A stretch of 64,000 nucleotides of DNA. Origin: Emydura subglobosa. Taxonomy: Eukaryota > Chordata > Testudines > Chelidae. Under the pieces are notes generated by a model. That model saw only the letters and a list, made by a program, of their open reading frames with translations, was not told the DNA's origin and did not search any database. This document shows, piece after piece, positions 25,143 through 36,500 of the stretch; positions within the stretch are counted from its first letter, which is position 1; each line of letters opens with the position of its first letter. The DNA lies in the NCBI GenBank assembly GCA_007922225.1, contig ML679966.1, forward strand, positions 38,717,943 to 38,781,942, written 5' to 3'. Both the position numbers and the translations under genes were made by a program.

Positions 25143-25265
25143 TTGCCCAGTAATTAGGGCACTCACTAAGGATCTGAGAAATCAAATTCAAGTCCCTACT
25201 CTGCTTGATTCAGAGCAGGGACTGGAACCTGGGTCCCCTATGTAAGTCCTACTAACCACTAGGCT
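25143..25265. repeat. Foldback tRNA-like SINE repeat
   Basis: The left half GCCCAGTAATTAGGGCACTCAC...AATTCAAGTCCCT and the reverse complement of the right half (AGGGACTGGAACCTGGGTCC...CTAACCACTAGGCT) are the same tRNA-like sequence. The arms are about 50 bases each, joined by about 20 bases. Both arms contain B-box-like GTTCAA/GTTCCA text. Head-to-head tRNA-related halves of this kind are dispersed repeats. Confidence 0.65.
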
Positions 25266-26804
25266 CTTCTGCAGTAGGTGTCTCTGGTTTTGATCTCAAA
25301 TTTCATTCTGGACCTGAGAAGCCTTCCTGACAAAACTGAACATATATTATATATATATACATATATAATTTATTTTTACAAAAATTTAATAAATTTTTCA
25401 CCAGTTCTAGTTTTCAGTGTTTTTTTCTCACTAAACACCAGTGACATAGTACTGCTGATTTCACAGTTGAAAGTAAATTGAAAGTATTGTTAGCAGTGTT
25501 CTTCTTTTGTATGGCTTAGACTCAGCAATGTTAGATGTCCAAGTCAGGGTTGGCAATCAAATTAATATGTTCAAGTGATGCATAGTGGATGGCAGAGATA
25601 CCACCAGGAACATTCTTGAGATATTCCATAGTTTGAAGTCTTTTTTTCCAGTCACAAGTAAGATTGTGTCTCATTCCCAATTTATGCAGAAGGCAGTGTG
25701 TGGATGTGATTCAAAGTGGACGATATTTTCTGTGGAAGTGAAAGGCCACTGGGTTTTTTGGTTAGGTCTTTGATGAGCACAGTGTTAATAAGCCAGACAG
25801 GTAGCCTTTAAAAATATTCCCCTTCCTTCATGTTGCTTAGTAAGGATGGATTCAGCCAGATGCACTAATCGAAATTACAGAACCTGTTTGGAGAGGCCAT
25901 CTAGTTAATTTTCTAAAAGAGCCTATTATTATGGTTTTGAAAATATATCTTATACATGGGTTGCCTTCTGTTACCACCTACTCTCTCTTAATCATTTGGT
26001 CATTTTTCAATTACAAAAGCACCAAAAATGATTACTCTTTTCATTCCAATGCACATTCTGTACATGAGTATTGAGGTTTGAACTTGAGATGGGGTCCATC
26101 CCACAAGATTCAAATAGATATCCAGATGAGAACTCTCTCAAAGTTCTAATCCTGGGCTTCAATTACCCTTACTATAGTGAAGGGGGCCAGCCATGCTGTT
26201 CAAATCCAAATCAGAACTTCCTAAAAAACGGGGGTGTTTCAGATCTCTGGTTCGGGGTTAGAATCAAATCTTGTTGAAGTATTTGAAATGATAAAAGATT
26301 GTTCTAAATTCCCTGCTATATGAGTTTGATTCTTTTCAAGTCTTTACTTACATCAACAAAAATACTGTACTGATAAAACAAACAGAATTGCTTCTGCAGG
26401 TATGTCCTCTGTCATAATGTGTGAATGGGATTTAGCAGTGGACTATTGATCCCAGTCATATTCAATATTTGATCAAATAGCTAAAATTTGACATTTTACA
26501 TGGATGCTGAGCAAAAATCATGCAGAATTTCTATCAACTGGGTGATCTTGACACTGTAAGCCCCCACAAATGAGATCATTTGGAAGAGAAAGAAGAACCT
26601 TGTTAAATATTTTTGCACAGTTGTTTATCCAGCGACAAAAGGGTCTCCCTCTTCTTATTTCAGGCAGACAAAATAAGACAGAAGAAAAGACAGAGAGAAG
26701 AAAAATCTACACACTTGCACTATTATGTCATTGTAAATATGAATAGAATGACATATTTGGAAATCAGTTTATTTCCATACATTTTAAGTATTTTCTCTCA
26801 AAGA
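25266..26804. other. AT-rich intergenic DNA, no gene seen
   Basis: Includes a TATATATA run near 25348-25370. Nothing else assignable. Confidence 0.5.
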
Positions 26805-27385
26805 TCATAGATTCATATGGCTGGACGGGACCTCAAGAAGTCAAGTCCCGCTCACTATACTGAGGAAGTTCTATGTAAACCTACAACATCCCTAAGAGGT
26901 GTTTGTCCAACCTCTTCTTAAACACCTCCAGTGAAGGGGATTCCACAACCCCCCTTGAAAGCCTGAATTTTTTCCTAATGTCTAACCTAAATTTCCCTTG
27001 CTTTAGATTAAGCCCATTACTACTTCTCCTACCTTCAATGGGCATGGAGAACAATTGATCACTTCAGTCTTCTTTCTCAAGACTAACCATGCCCAGTTTT
27101 TTAGCATTTCCTCATAAGTCAAGTTTTCTAAACCTTTTATCATTTTTATTTTCCTCTGGATTTTTGGCAATTTGTCCATATCATTCCTAACAAGTGTCCA
27201 GAATTGGATACAGTACTCTAGCTGAGAACTCACCAGTACCAAGCAGAGCAGGACAATTACCTCCCCATATCTGACATCCAACACTACTGTTAATACACTC
27301 CAAATTATATTACCCTTTTTCCCAGCTGCATCACATTGACTCGTATTCAAAGATGCATGTCTATCCTTGAGTTCTGTGATTATTT
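26805..27385 (-). mobile_element. CR1 LINE 3' end
   Basis: Plus-strand AGATCATAGATTCATATGGCTGG marks the 3' terminus. The minus frame 27003-27350 contains LCLVLVSSQLEYCIQFWT and KIQRKIKMIKGLENLTYEEML, the CR1 RT C-terminal block. 5'-truncated, as usual. Confidence 0.9.
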
Positions 27386-27832
27386 CTCAGTAATTCTTTG
27401 GGCCAAATTCTAGGTCATGCTTAATCAGTAGTGAAAACACCTTACTGCTGCACATTCTCATTCTGTAGTGGTCTGACCAGTTCTCAAGATGATTGGCCTA
27501 ATGTAGGAGGAGGGGGACCACGCCTGCTCTGCAAGAGTGGGCTCTTCAACCCAATTGCCCTATTGTCCAGCTGACTACTGTCAAAAAGAAATTTGATCAA
27601 AGTGGAGTGTATTTTCCTTTAGAGCTCCGACATGGCCCTCTGGGAATCCAACTGCCCCCCAGAACTCAAGGGAGCAATACACATATACAAAGCCTTTCAA
27701 GTATCATCTTAACAAGCTATGATAATGAGTGTAGTAAAAATACTTGAAGACAGACTGATTGTTTGCAGCACACATTGGGCTCAGTCATGGACTCCACCCC
27801 AAGAAAAAGGGGAAGAATCTGAGCAATCAGAG

Positions 27833-27900
27833 TCTGATCCTGCAAAGTGCCAAGCACATTCAACTTGAGTGGAAGCTGAGGGCATCCAGCACCTCATAGG
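27833..27900. repeat. Short palindromic repeat
   Basis: CTGATCCTGCAAAGTGCCAAGCAC...GCATCCAGCACCTCATAGG: the halves are near inverted. MITE-like. Confidence 0.5.
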
Positions 27901-28160
27901 AAAATCTCAAATATTGAAAACAGAATCTTATTCCTTCACTCACCATTTGGCAAGGGAATAAAAAAGTCTTGAGATTTCTCTTAAGTAACTCAGAAGTTAG
28001 TACCTGTTTTTCTGTAGTCAAAACTAAAGTTGTATTGAATGGTTATGTTATAGTACAGAGTTATATCAAAGATGCAGATAAATGGGTACTCTAATAATGG
28101 GGTACCCCTCCCATTAGTCTGAAATTATACTTTCATATATCTCCATGGAGAAAGATTTAG

Positions 28161-28264
28161 GTTTGGATTTTTAATAGAGTCCAAAGGAGTTAGGTACCAA
28201 CATCCATTAAAATTCATTAGAAATTGTGCCCCTCGCTCTTTTGGGCTACTTTTGGAAATCCCTG
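28161..28264. repeat. Short palindromic repeat
   Basis: GGATTTTTAATAGAGTCCAAAGGAGTTAGGTACC ... TTTTGGGCTACTTTTGGAAATCC. The ends are inverted (GGATTTTTAA and TTGGAAATCC). The same general type as 45942-46105 and 63523-63612. Confidence 0.5.
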
Positions 28265-29984
28265 CCTTATTTCTGTTCACCAATTTTATTTTCCCAATGG
28301 AATCTTTGTATCAGTGTAAGTCAACAGTTACGAATACTGTTCTCTGTGGGTGATTTAAAATAAGCATGAGAGTGCATCTCTGAGCAAAATTCTAAAGCAC
28401 ACTAGTCCCTGGCAGGTTAACCATCTGTAAGTACGACCGGAAGTTAGATTTGGTAAACAGTGCCATGTCCTCGTTAACCAGCGCTGTGCAATCTTGCCAT
28501 TATAAACAAACTCTTCAACTTAATGCAGGAGCAATAACGTTGCCTTCACTCTCAAATGGGTTGAGAATGGTTGATCCAACAGTGAAGTAATGTGTCATTT
28601 GCCTGTTACAGATATTTTGTCCATGTAAGTGAGTTAGAAAATATAATCAATGTAGCATTTCAACTAAGGGTGAGCATTGACCTTTCCAAAGAAATATTTA
28701 CTCCAGTTCAATGTGGCATCACACTACTAAATATGTATGGTAGGGATTTACACCTTGCACAAGTTTAAGTGACTACAAAAGGTGCAGGACTATGGAGAAT
28801 CTAACTCCCAGCCTTACATTTTTGAGGTATGAAGTGATGGAAAACATACTGTAACTGTATGACTGCATCCAAAATATTTAATGTGAGAAAAAGAGCAAAT
28901 CAGCTACCCTAAAGGAAGTCATACTAGCTAATCCGTTGGCCCCTTCTGCCCTTAAACTCTCTGATTTAAATAGAGATGGTATCTTTATTTACTTTATCAT
29001 TATCACCATATCTAAAGAGGGTTAGCTGTTTAAATGGCTAACCAAAGGAAAATATAAATAAGGCCAACTCATAAGGTTTTGAAGGAAATATCAGATCATG
29101 TTATTGACTAATTGAAATTATAGCACATAAGCAGAATCATGAGGCCAAAGGGAGTTTTGCTACAGCAAGGACTACAGAATCTGGCACCGAATCAGAATAT
29201 TTCAGTCTTCACCTCTCTCTCCCTCAATTATTTTATATTTTCCTTCTTGATTTTGAAGCTTTTGTTAGGATTGAGGCCACTCAAAAATATTATCATTGGT
29301 TGGTCTTTAAGATGATTTTTTGCTGAGATTTCCCGACTTCACATGGGGCTAACTGGGATGAATAACCTTGCTAAAGGATTGTCTTCACACAAATGTTCTG
29401 AAGGGACCTAAATTCTGCCTCCCAATAAAAAGATGGGGTGATTTATTTGCTACTGATAGGGTTAAACCCTTTTTGTACACTGCTAATGCATCCCTGTTGG
29501 GTACTATTTATAAAAAACACTTCTGAAGAGCAAATGTTCTGCCATTGGAATTGCTCAGGTTGCTAGAAATGTTTATATTTCATACCTGAAGAAAATATAC
29601 TGAGTATATTGATGACAGCACAATCATCAATTTGTATGATCTGTTGGGTTAAGGTGAAAAGCTTAAAAGGGGGAAAAGGGTATCCTCTCCCAGGATTACT
29701 TTTTAAGTATCTGTCATTAGAAAGCAAAGTGCAGCTTAATGTAAGTTTTGCCTCCTTCTTTGGTTATACTTGCTAGTTCCATTTGTTCAAATGGAAAAAT
29801 GAATATATTCCAAACCTCTCTTTCTGATTATTTTACATCTCCTCCATCCAAAAACACACATCTCTGGTACATAGGCTTTATCACAGGTTAAGTGGGTGGA
29901 AAGAGCCCCTTGTTCAAATGCCAGGATATCATTACCCCTTCATAAAATAGAATTATAATTCTGATATCACTGCTCACTATGGTC
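28265..29984. other. AT-rich intergenic DNA, no feature seen
   Basis: Nothing supported; 27386-27832 is likewise unassigned. Confidence 0.45.
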
Positions 29985-30080
29985 TTGATTCTGATCTGGG
30001 TTATACCTGGGTAATCCCAAGTAACATCATGGAAATCAAAGGAGCAACACTAGTTTAGGTGAAAGTATGATCACAGTCAG
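29985..30080. repeat. Short palindromic repeat, diverged
   Basis: TGATTCTGATCTGGGTTATACC ... GAAAGTATGATCACAGTCAGG. Terminal match to the GGCCAGATTCT family at 1581 is weak but the layout agrees. Confidence 0.4.
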
Positions 30081-30273
30081 GTTTTATATGCTTGATAATT
30101 TGGGAGCGGATTGTTCTGCAAGTTATTAGCAGGAAGGGACTTGCTGTCTGTTCAGGGTATTCAAAGAGGGTGAAAACTCCAAAATGCAGACTCCCAATGC
30201 TTTTTAGATTCTGGTGTCACTAGAAATGTGTTCTGTTGATCGGAAATGTTGGTAATGTATCTAGAGTTTCCCC

Positions 30274-30301
30274 TAATTAATTAATTAATTAATTAATTAA
30301 C
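30274..30301. repeat. (TTAA)n simple repeat
   Basis: Seven TAAT/TTAA units in a perfect run. Confidence 0.95.
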
Positions 30302-31390
30302 AATCTGACCAAAAAATCTTTTGTAGACATACATACAGATGATAATTTCTGCCAACAAATATAAATGCAACCTATAATACAGGTCTTGCAACACAGAAAT
30401 ATTGTGGATCACCAAATTTACAAACAGAGAGCAGACAAGCTCTTTGAGATGGAGGGAGAAAGGACAACTGATTCCTTTTGTGCTTCATCATAAGCATGGA
30501 AAATTTATTCACAGCTGAAAGTATTTATAGGATGATTCAATTAATTAGGGATACTAGGCTTCATTTCTCAAACTGTGTTTTCTTCTGGGGGCTTATAGTA
30601 TGCTGCAATGTCACTACAAATATCACATTTCACAGGATTGATAGATCAGAAGTTACATGTTTCAAATTTCCCCAAATTGGGGGAGACAATTCAATTTTGT
30701 ACTCACTTTTAAGGTAGCTGGCAAAGATTCTGTGTAAAATTACATTTTTTCATTTGCCACTTGAAAATGCTTATTGAATCATGAATGACACCACAAATCT
30801 AACCCAAAATTCAGTCAAGAAGTGAATGTTTTCCATTTCTTTGAAAATAACTCTGATTATGGTATTTGCTTATACAAGAAGTTATTGCAACACTACTCTG
30901 CAATGCTGCATTTTTACTCATTGATTTGGCTCACAGCTTACAGAGATGCACACTTCTGCTGCCACAAGATTCATTGCCCATCCTTTAATTAAATTGTTGA
31001 AGCATGATGGAGGACCCTTGATTGTGAGAATACTGATTGTATTTTAATCCTTTTATTTTGCTAATTTTAGTCTACTTTAGAAACTATTTGGAGATAAAAC
31101 CCGATTTGAAACCTATGAACTTATTTTTAATGTAATATCTCTGTTTTGGTTTTAATCCCAGAACTTTTTTTTTGTGCATAATTGAATTTTTCTTTTTTTG
31201 CTAGGTGGCCACCAGAACCTGCACTTATTTACCTATAGATGGAAACGAGCAACTACAAGACATGTTTGCTTGGGCACAATCCTGCAAAAACTGCCAGGCG
31301 TAATGTTCCATTTACATTATTTGATAATGTGTATTAAAGTCAATTAAATTAATCATCAGACTATACAGTCTTGGTCCATTTCCTACACTT
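30302..31390. other. AT-rich intergenic DNA, no feature seen
   Basis: A frame at 30478-30717 has no recognisable domain. Confidence 0.5.
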
Positions 31391-31480
31391 TTGCACATGC
31401 TTAACTTTATGTAAGTGAATAATGCCCATTGACTTCATGAAGTTAAGCACATGCATAACTTTTTTGCAGAATCAGGACTT
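31391..31480. repeat. Short palindromic repeat
   Basis: GCACATGCTTAACTTTATG ... GACTTCATGAAGTTAAGCACATGCATAAC: inverted halves around CCCATTGACTTCA. Confidence 0.6.
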
Positions 31481-31509
31481 AGATAGAGTTTATAGGACCA
31501 GATCTTGGG

Positions 31510-31575
31510 TCTGATCCAAAGTCCGTTCAAGTCAATGGGAGTCTTTCCAGCAACTTCAGTGGGCTTTGAATCAGG
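31510..31575. repeat. Short palindromic repeat
   Basis: CTGATCCAAAGTCCGTTCAAGTCA and the reverse complement of CAACTTCAGTGGGCTTTGAATCAGG pair over about 22 bases. A separate family member 30 bases after the previous repeat. Confidence 0.65.
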
Positions 31576-32934
31576 CATCCAATGAGGAAAAACTAGAAAG
31601 TATATCTCCTCATTTGTCCTTGTATTCTAAGGTTTTATCCACTGGGCTGCGCTCTAGGTTTTGTATACTGCATATTACTTTTTTCAACCACTATTTATAA
31701 TGGAACATATAATGGAACATTGTAGTGTTTTCCTTTACCATAGTATCTGAGGTATTTCTTCCACTTGGAGTGAGAAGCACTATAGCGCAGATACCACCGC
31801 AATGTACAAACTGCAGTAGCTAACAGGTTGAGTTAGTGCATGGCATGCTTGGGTGTAAACCAGCAGTGTTTCAGTGTGATGTGCTAACTATCCATGTGGA
31901 TCCTGCTGCTCCACACTAAAAGTTGTGATTGCACTTTGTGTCTTACTGTTTCATTGTACAGACATATCCTATGCTGGCAATTTTTAGATGGCGCTGACTG
32001 TACGCACACTATTATCTCCCATCCTGTAAGTGTGACCTACATTTTTTGTTCCTATATGTATGAACTTTCCTTTGGCTGTTTTTAAAGCCTATTTTACGCA
32101 AGTGAATATGTACGTTACTATTTTAATGTAACGGACTTTCTTTTGAAACACAAAAGAGAAAATAATCATGGATGAAATCATGGCTTCACTAAAGTCTATG
32201 AGAACTCTCATTCACTTCAGTATAGCAGGGATTTCACCCCATCTGATCAACTGGTCCTATGTAATGGTAGTAGCTGCTCAATAGCTAAGGTTGCAACTGA
32301 ATTTCAATTATAAGTCCTAACTATTCAGTCATTTATATATGGTCTTAGTATCTGAGCCCAGTTTTGGCTGTCCTCTTAAAATTCACAAAAATGTTGTATT
32401 GGGCACAACATTGGATGGATACATATGGAGCAAAGTTAGGAATTTTCTACCAGATTTGAAGTTAATTGTGTAAGGAGCTTCTATATTATGGATGTTTCAA
32501 AATTTCCTTCGTTGGGGGCTCAGAGGACCTACTGAGGCCAGGGTAGTGGTGGTGGAACATTGATCTGCCCCTCCTAAAGCTAAAGCAGTAGGGCTCCCCC
32601 AAGATCCTAATACAGGTGACAATATGGGCCCATGAGCTTCTTAAGGCACACGTGATCTGTTAAGGGTTTCACGGGGAGGTGGGCCCTAGACAAGCTTCAG
32701 AAAGCTCCCAGGGATGCAGGTTGGATGGTTTCAATGGCTGTAGATTTTTCTAAGGCTGTCAGGATAGATCAGGGGAGTGGTGGCTATAACCTCATAGCTT
32801 TTACTTCCTAGGATACTCAAGGACAAGGGAGCAGAAGCAGGTAGCAAAAGGTAAGGTGTTCATCATGCTGTAGCCTTTATGGGAAATAGGGACCAGGAGG
32901 AGGGGAAGGAGATTTCCTCCACTAGCTCTATTAC
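31576..32934. other. Intergenic DNA with one small repeat
   Basis: A palindromic repeat lies at 32171-32240 (GATGAAATCATGGC ... GCAGGGATTTCACCCC). 32490-32930 is less AT-rich but not assignable to a family. Confidence 0.45.
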
Positions 32935-33240
32935 CTTGCAGGCCTCCTGCCAGCTACATGGAGATTTTTAAACAGCAGGATAGACAAACACCTGTCAGGG
33001 ATGATCTAGATAAATGTTTCTCAGCCTTTTTGATACCAAGGCCTGGCTTCCTATATTGTGTCAGGGAGATCTCAGGCTTCCTATGCTGTGTCAGGGAGAT
33101 CTCAGGGACCGGTGATGGTTCATGGACTGGTCATTGAAAACAGTGGTCTAGATAATGCTTGGTCCTGCCATAAGTGCAGGGAACTGGACTAAATGACTTC
33201 TCAAGGTCCCTTCCAGTCCTATGATTCTGTGTCTTCTCTT
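32935..33240 (+). mobile_element. CR1 LINE 3' end, interrupted by hAT element
   Basis: GATTTTTAAACAGCAGGATAGACAAACACCTGTCAGGGATGATCTAGATA is continued after the insertion by ATGCTTGGTCCTGCCATAAGTGCAGG and AAGGTCCCTTCCAGTCCTATGATTCTGTG. This is the classic CR1 3' terminus with its ATGATTCTRTG tail. Confidence 0.85.
33013..33146. mobile_element. Small hAT element inside CR1
   Basis: 134 bp with ends related to CAGTGGTTCTCAACC (left ATGTTTCTCAGCCTTTTT, right GAAAACAGTGG), flanked by identical 8-bp TCTAGATA (33005-33012 and 33147-33154). Inside, a 30-bp unit (GGCTTCCTATATTGTGTCAG...) is repeated in tandem at 33045-33074 and 33075-33104. Confidence 0.8.
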
Positions 33241-33399
33241 TCTGCAGAGTTCTGGAGGACAGTCCTGTTTGGAGACATTAGAACATAGACAGGAGAAATG
33301 TTGCTTTCTTATACGTCTCCTATGCTTTTCATGAGAGATGCCTAACTCATGAGGCACACATTTACATGAGTGATACTCCTTTTTGTCATGGGCATAATT

Positions 33400-34080
33400 T
33401 GGGGAGTGCAGGGGGGGCATTGCCCCTCAACCAGAGGCGAGGAGTGTGGGTTTGTCACTTGGGATCACATGCCACTCACCCCATCCCCGATTTCTGCAAG
33501 CGCTAAGCTGCCCTGCTCTGCTCGGACTGTAGGGGGAGGCTGTGGAGCCTCACCTGGCATGTTTTGGCTCCTGGGGAGCGGAGGAGGTGGAGGGATGGAG
33601 CAGCTGTTTTCCTGCACTCTGGATCCCTGCCTTGACAGCTAGATGTGACCGCCTGGGTCCTAGTGCCCACCTATTTCCTGTACAATAGTGAGTGCCCTTG
33701 ACGGGAAGGGCAAGGAGGGCACGGGCTCTGGGAAACATAAGGGGATACAGGAATGGTCAGGGGGAAGCAAGAGCCCAGCACATAGCATCCCCTTGACTGC
33801 GGCAGCATCAGAACAGCAACATCCCCTCAGCAGCCAGTACCAGAGTGGCTGCCAGCAGCACCTGGGTCTCCCCATGTCACAGACCCCAAGAGGCATCCTG
33901 TGGCGGTCCCTTGGTGAAAGCAATGGGCCTCTCATTTTGTTCATACTCAGGTGTGGGAGTGTATCATTCGTACCCTGACCTGATGGCTACCTAGTGGACA
34001 CTTACAGCAGGCCTGGTGCTGGACACCGGGTCAAGTGAGGCTGCCTACAGGGAGCTGGAAGGTGGCCACTTTCACTCAGG
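33400..34080. other. GC-rich block of unknown origin
   Basis: Distinctly GC-rich within AT-rich DNA. It opens with GGGCATAATTTGGGGAGTGCAGGGGGGGCATTGCCCC, which resembles a DNA-transposon-like dispersed repeat. Overlapping frames on both strands (for example 33370-33642 and 33688-33978) encode nothing I recognise. Could be repeat cargo or a small unmethylated island. Confidence 0.35.
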
Positions 34081-34099
34081 CGCCTCACTGGCGGCGAGT

Positions 34100-34416
34100 T
34101 CCGTGGACTTGGCCGCCATCCACTAGATAGTAGAAAGTATTCAAGGTCGTAAACAAGATAGTTGTGTGAGCTAAGAAGCTACCAGTAATATGTAAGCTGT
34201 TCCCGTGTGAAGTAGGTGAAATCATATAATAGCCAATCAGCAATTGTGTGACCATTGTATGCAAAGATGATAAAAAGGTATATAAGCTGGAGAACAAGAT
34301 GGAATAAACGATTCTGCTTGCAATCATATTGGTTGTTGTGCTTTATCCGTCCCGCATCCTCTGCCATCAGCAGTGGAATCCTCCCTCGTCCTCTGCTATC
34401 AGCATTGGAACCCAAC
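34100..34416 (+). mobile_element. Endogenous-retrovirus-type LTR
   Basis: Contains a CCAAT element (AGCCAATCAGC, about 34232), a TATA box (GGTATATAAGC, 34278-34288) and AATAAA (34303-34308) only 20 bases later, giving a very short R. A U5-like pyrimidine-rich part follows, with a 33-bp tandem repeat (CCTCTGCCATCAGC / CCTCTGCTATCAGC). TGGAACCCAACACTCAGG at 34406 could be a worn primer-binding site. No viral coding sequence follows. The 5' border is not certain. Confidence 0.6.
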
Positions 34417-36500
34417 ACTCAGGGCTGTTCCTTGGTTCAGGGTTTCTTTGTTTTTAGGTCTGTAAGTATATTACCGCCTCGCAGTGGAGCTCCAGGAGAT
34501 TGCCTGAGTCAGAGATGTTACCACTACGATGTCTCAAGCCTTTCACAGCATTCAAAAGAAGCAACCTTTCAGTTCAGCACTGCTTCTGCAGTATGACAAC
34601 ATGACTGAGACTTCAGCATCATTGGATAGATGATGTTTGCAAAATCATTGCCAATAGATTAGGTTTAAATTGGTCTGGTAATTTTAATGGGGAATTGAAA
34701 TGCTATTGTAACTTTAAGTACTAACAACTTCTGCTCCAAAGCACCAGATTGTTAAGACTGTGTGCTCCTGGAGCGGGGACATAAGTGAACCTTTATAAAG
34801 AGAGAAATAGTGGAATTTAATTTGAATGTAAGATTCCTAATCATTAGTTTGCCTGTCTCAAGACCACTTAAAGTGAGTTGGTGAGTTTACAAAAAAAAAA
34901 AAAAATTCTATTTCAATTAAGTAACTCTTGAATACGTACTCTTTTAAGTAACTGAGCTAAATACCTTCTTCAGTTTCAAGAGTTAAAATCATTTATCTGT
35001 CATTTATAAACTGTTTGTTATCCATGATAAACCTAACAGGATTCACTGACTCTTAAATGAAATTCCTTTGCCTATCTATAAACTATTTTAGTTATCTATG
35101 ATAAACTCAGGCAGGAAACTCTACTGATGGGGAAAAATATCTTTACTCCTCTCTTACCTAACAAAGAATCTCCATCAGGAGGGACCCATTCTTACAGATC
35201 TAATCTCTGTTAAATGTGCTCCACCAAAAGATACACAGAAGAGATGGTGACTGAAGTAACCATTCTTTACTGCTTGCTTGTTTTTGTTTTTGTTTTTTTC
35301 TTTAATAAAATATCCATAACAATAATTAGAGTATTTGTTTGTCTTTAATTTTGACCAGGCCTGGTCAGAACCTCAGATGACTAAAATAGGTGGGGATGAC
35401 ATCCATGAATTTTCCCTATGAGAGACAGGTATCAAGATTTGGCCTACTATTTCTCATTTTTCTAGGCTATACGTTTTAATGTTTTTTTTAGGGGGGGATA
35501 AAACTACTGGGCACTCAACACCTTAAAACAGCCTTTTCTCCCCCACATTTCCCTTAACTACAAGTTTAACTCTGCCTCTGAAGACACAAAAAGCCAAAAG
35601 TCATACTTGGGAAGAGAAAACAGCATTCAACTATACTAACTAGTTTTCAGGAAGTGCAGTAAAACGGTAATACTACAGGGTTTCCTGAAGAATAGCTATA
35701 ATAAATATATTTCAAAATGCATTCCATTGTAGATTCGATTTTCATGCATGTATCCAAAATACTAACCATGAACCCAGGGAATGTCACTCTCAAATTCAAA
35801 GCAGGCTTTTGTTTTACTCCTTTTTCTAAAGTTGGAATTTAAAATGTGAAAGCAATTGTGCATTTTTACAAATTGAGTATTTTCTGAAGATTTCCTACAT
35901 TATTAAAGTCAGTTTGAAAAAACAAAGTTTGACTATATAAATGTGCGGCTAACTCAGACATCAGGAATTAAATGAATTATAATGTCATTCCTCTGATCAC
36001 TACATTTTAAAAATGACAAATGTCCAGAGTCATATGCTGTTGTTTTATTATGCTGTTATTTACCACAGAAAAAAATGTCAACATTCCCAGCCAGATGTTC
36101 AGGAAAAAGAGTTGTACAGTTGGTCAAATCAGGTCAACAGCTTCACCACCATTCTTTTAACTAACTTCTCTCATTGAAAAATGTCTAACTGAACACAGAC
36201 TTCCTGAAAATAAACTGTTAAATACATCTAAATTAATCTGAGAATTGTATAATCTTGGACAGAGTTAAGATTGAGGTCATTATCTGTAACACTGTGGCTC
36301 ATTGTGGAATTGCAACATGAATTTTTGGATTTCACTGTTTTTCTTTAGTTCCAATGTTCTCGTATGGTAATCTATGCTGGAAATACTGAGGTATGCCCAC
36401 AACTTCAAAGATTTTTGTGTGGGAATTGACACTACCGATGAGCGATACGCTGAACAGACAGAAAAGAATGAATAGTTGGGCTAATTAGCACTCTAGTTGT
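34417..36500. other. AT-rich intergenic DNA
   Basis: No gene. At 35000-35105 a roughly 40-base unit (TATAAACTGTTTGTTATCCATGATAAAC / TATAAACTATTTTAGTTATCTATGATAAAC) is present twice in direct orientation. A poly-A run lies at 34890-34905. Confidence 0.5.

Noticed and set aside
29885..29960. tRNA-like text (TTAAGTGGGTGG, GTTCAAATGCC)
   Set aside because: Cannot be folded into a cloverleaf and lacks a clear SINE core; too weak to call.
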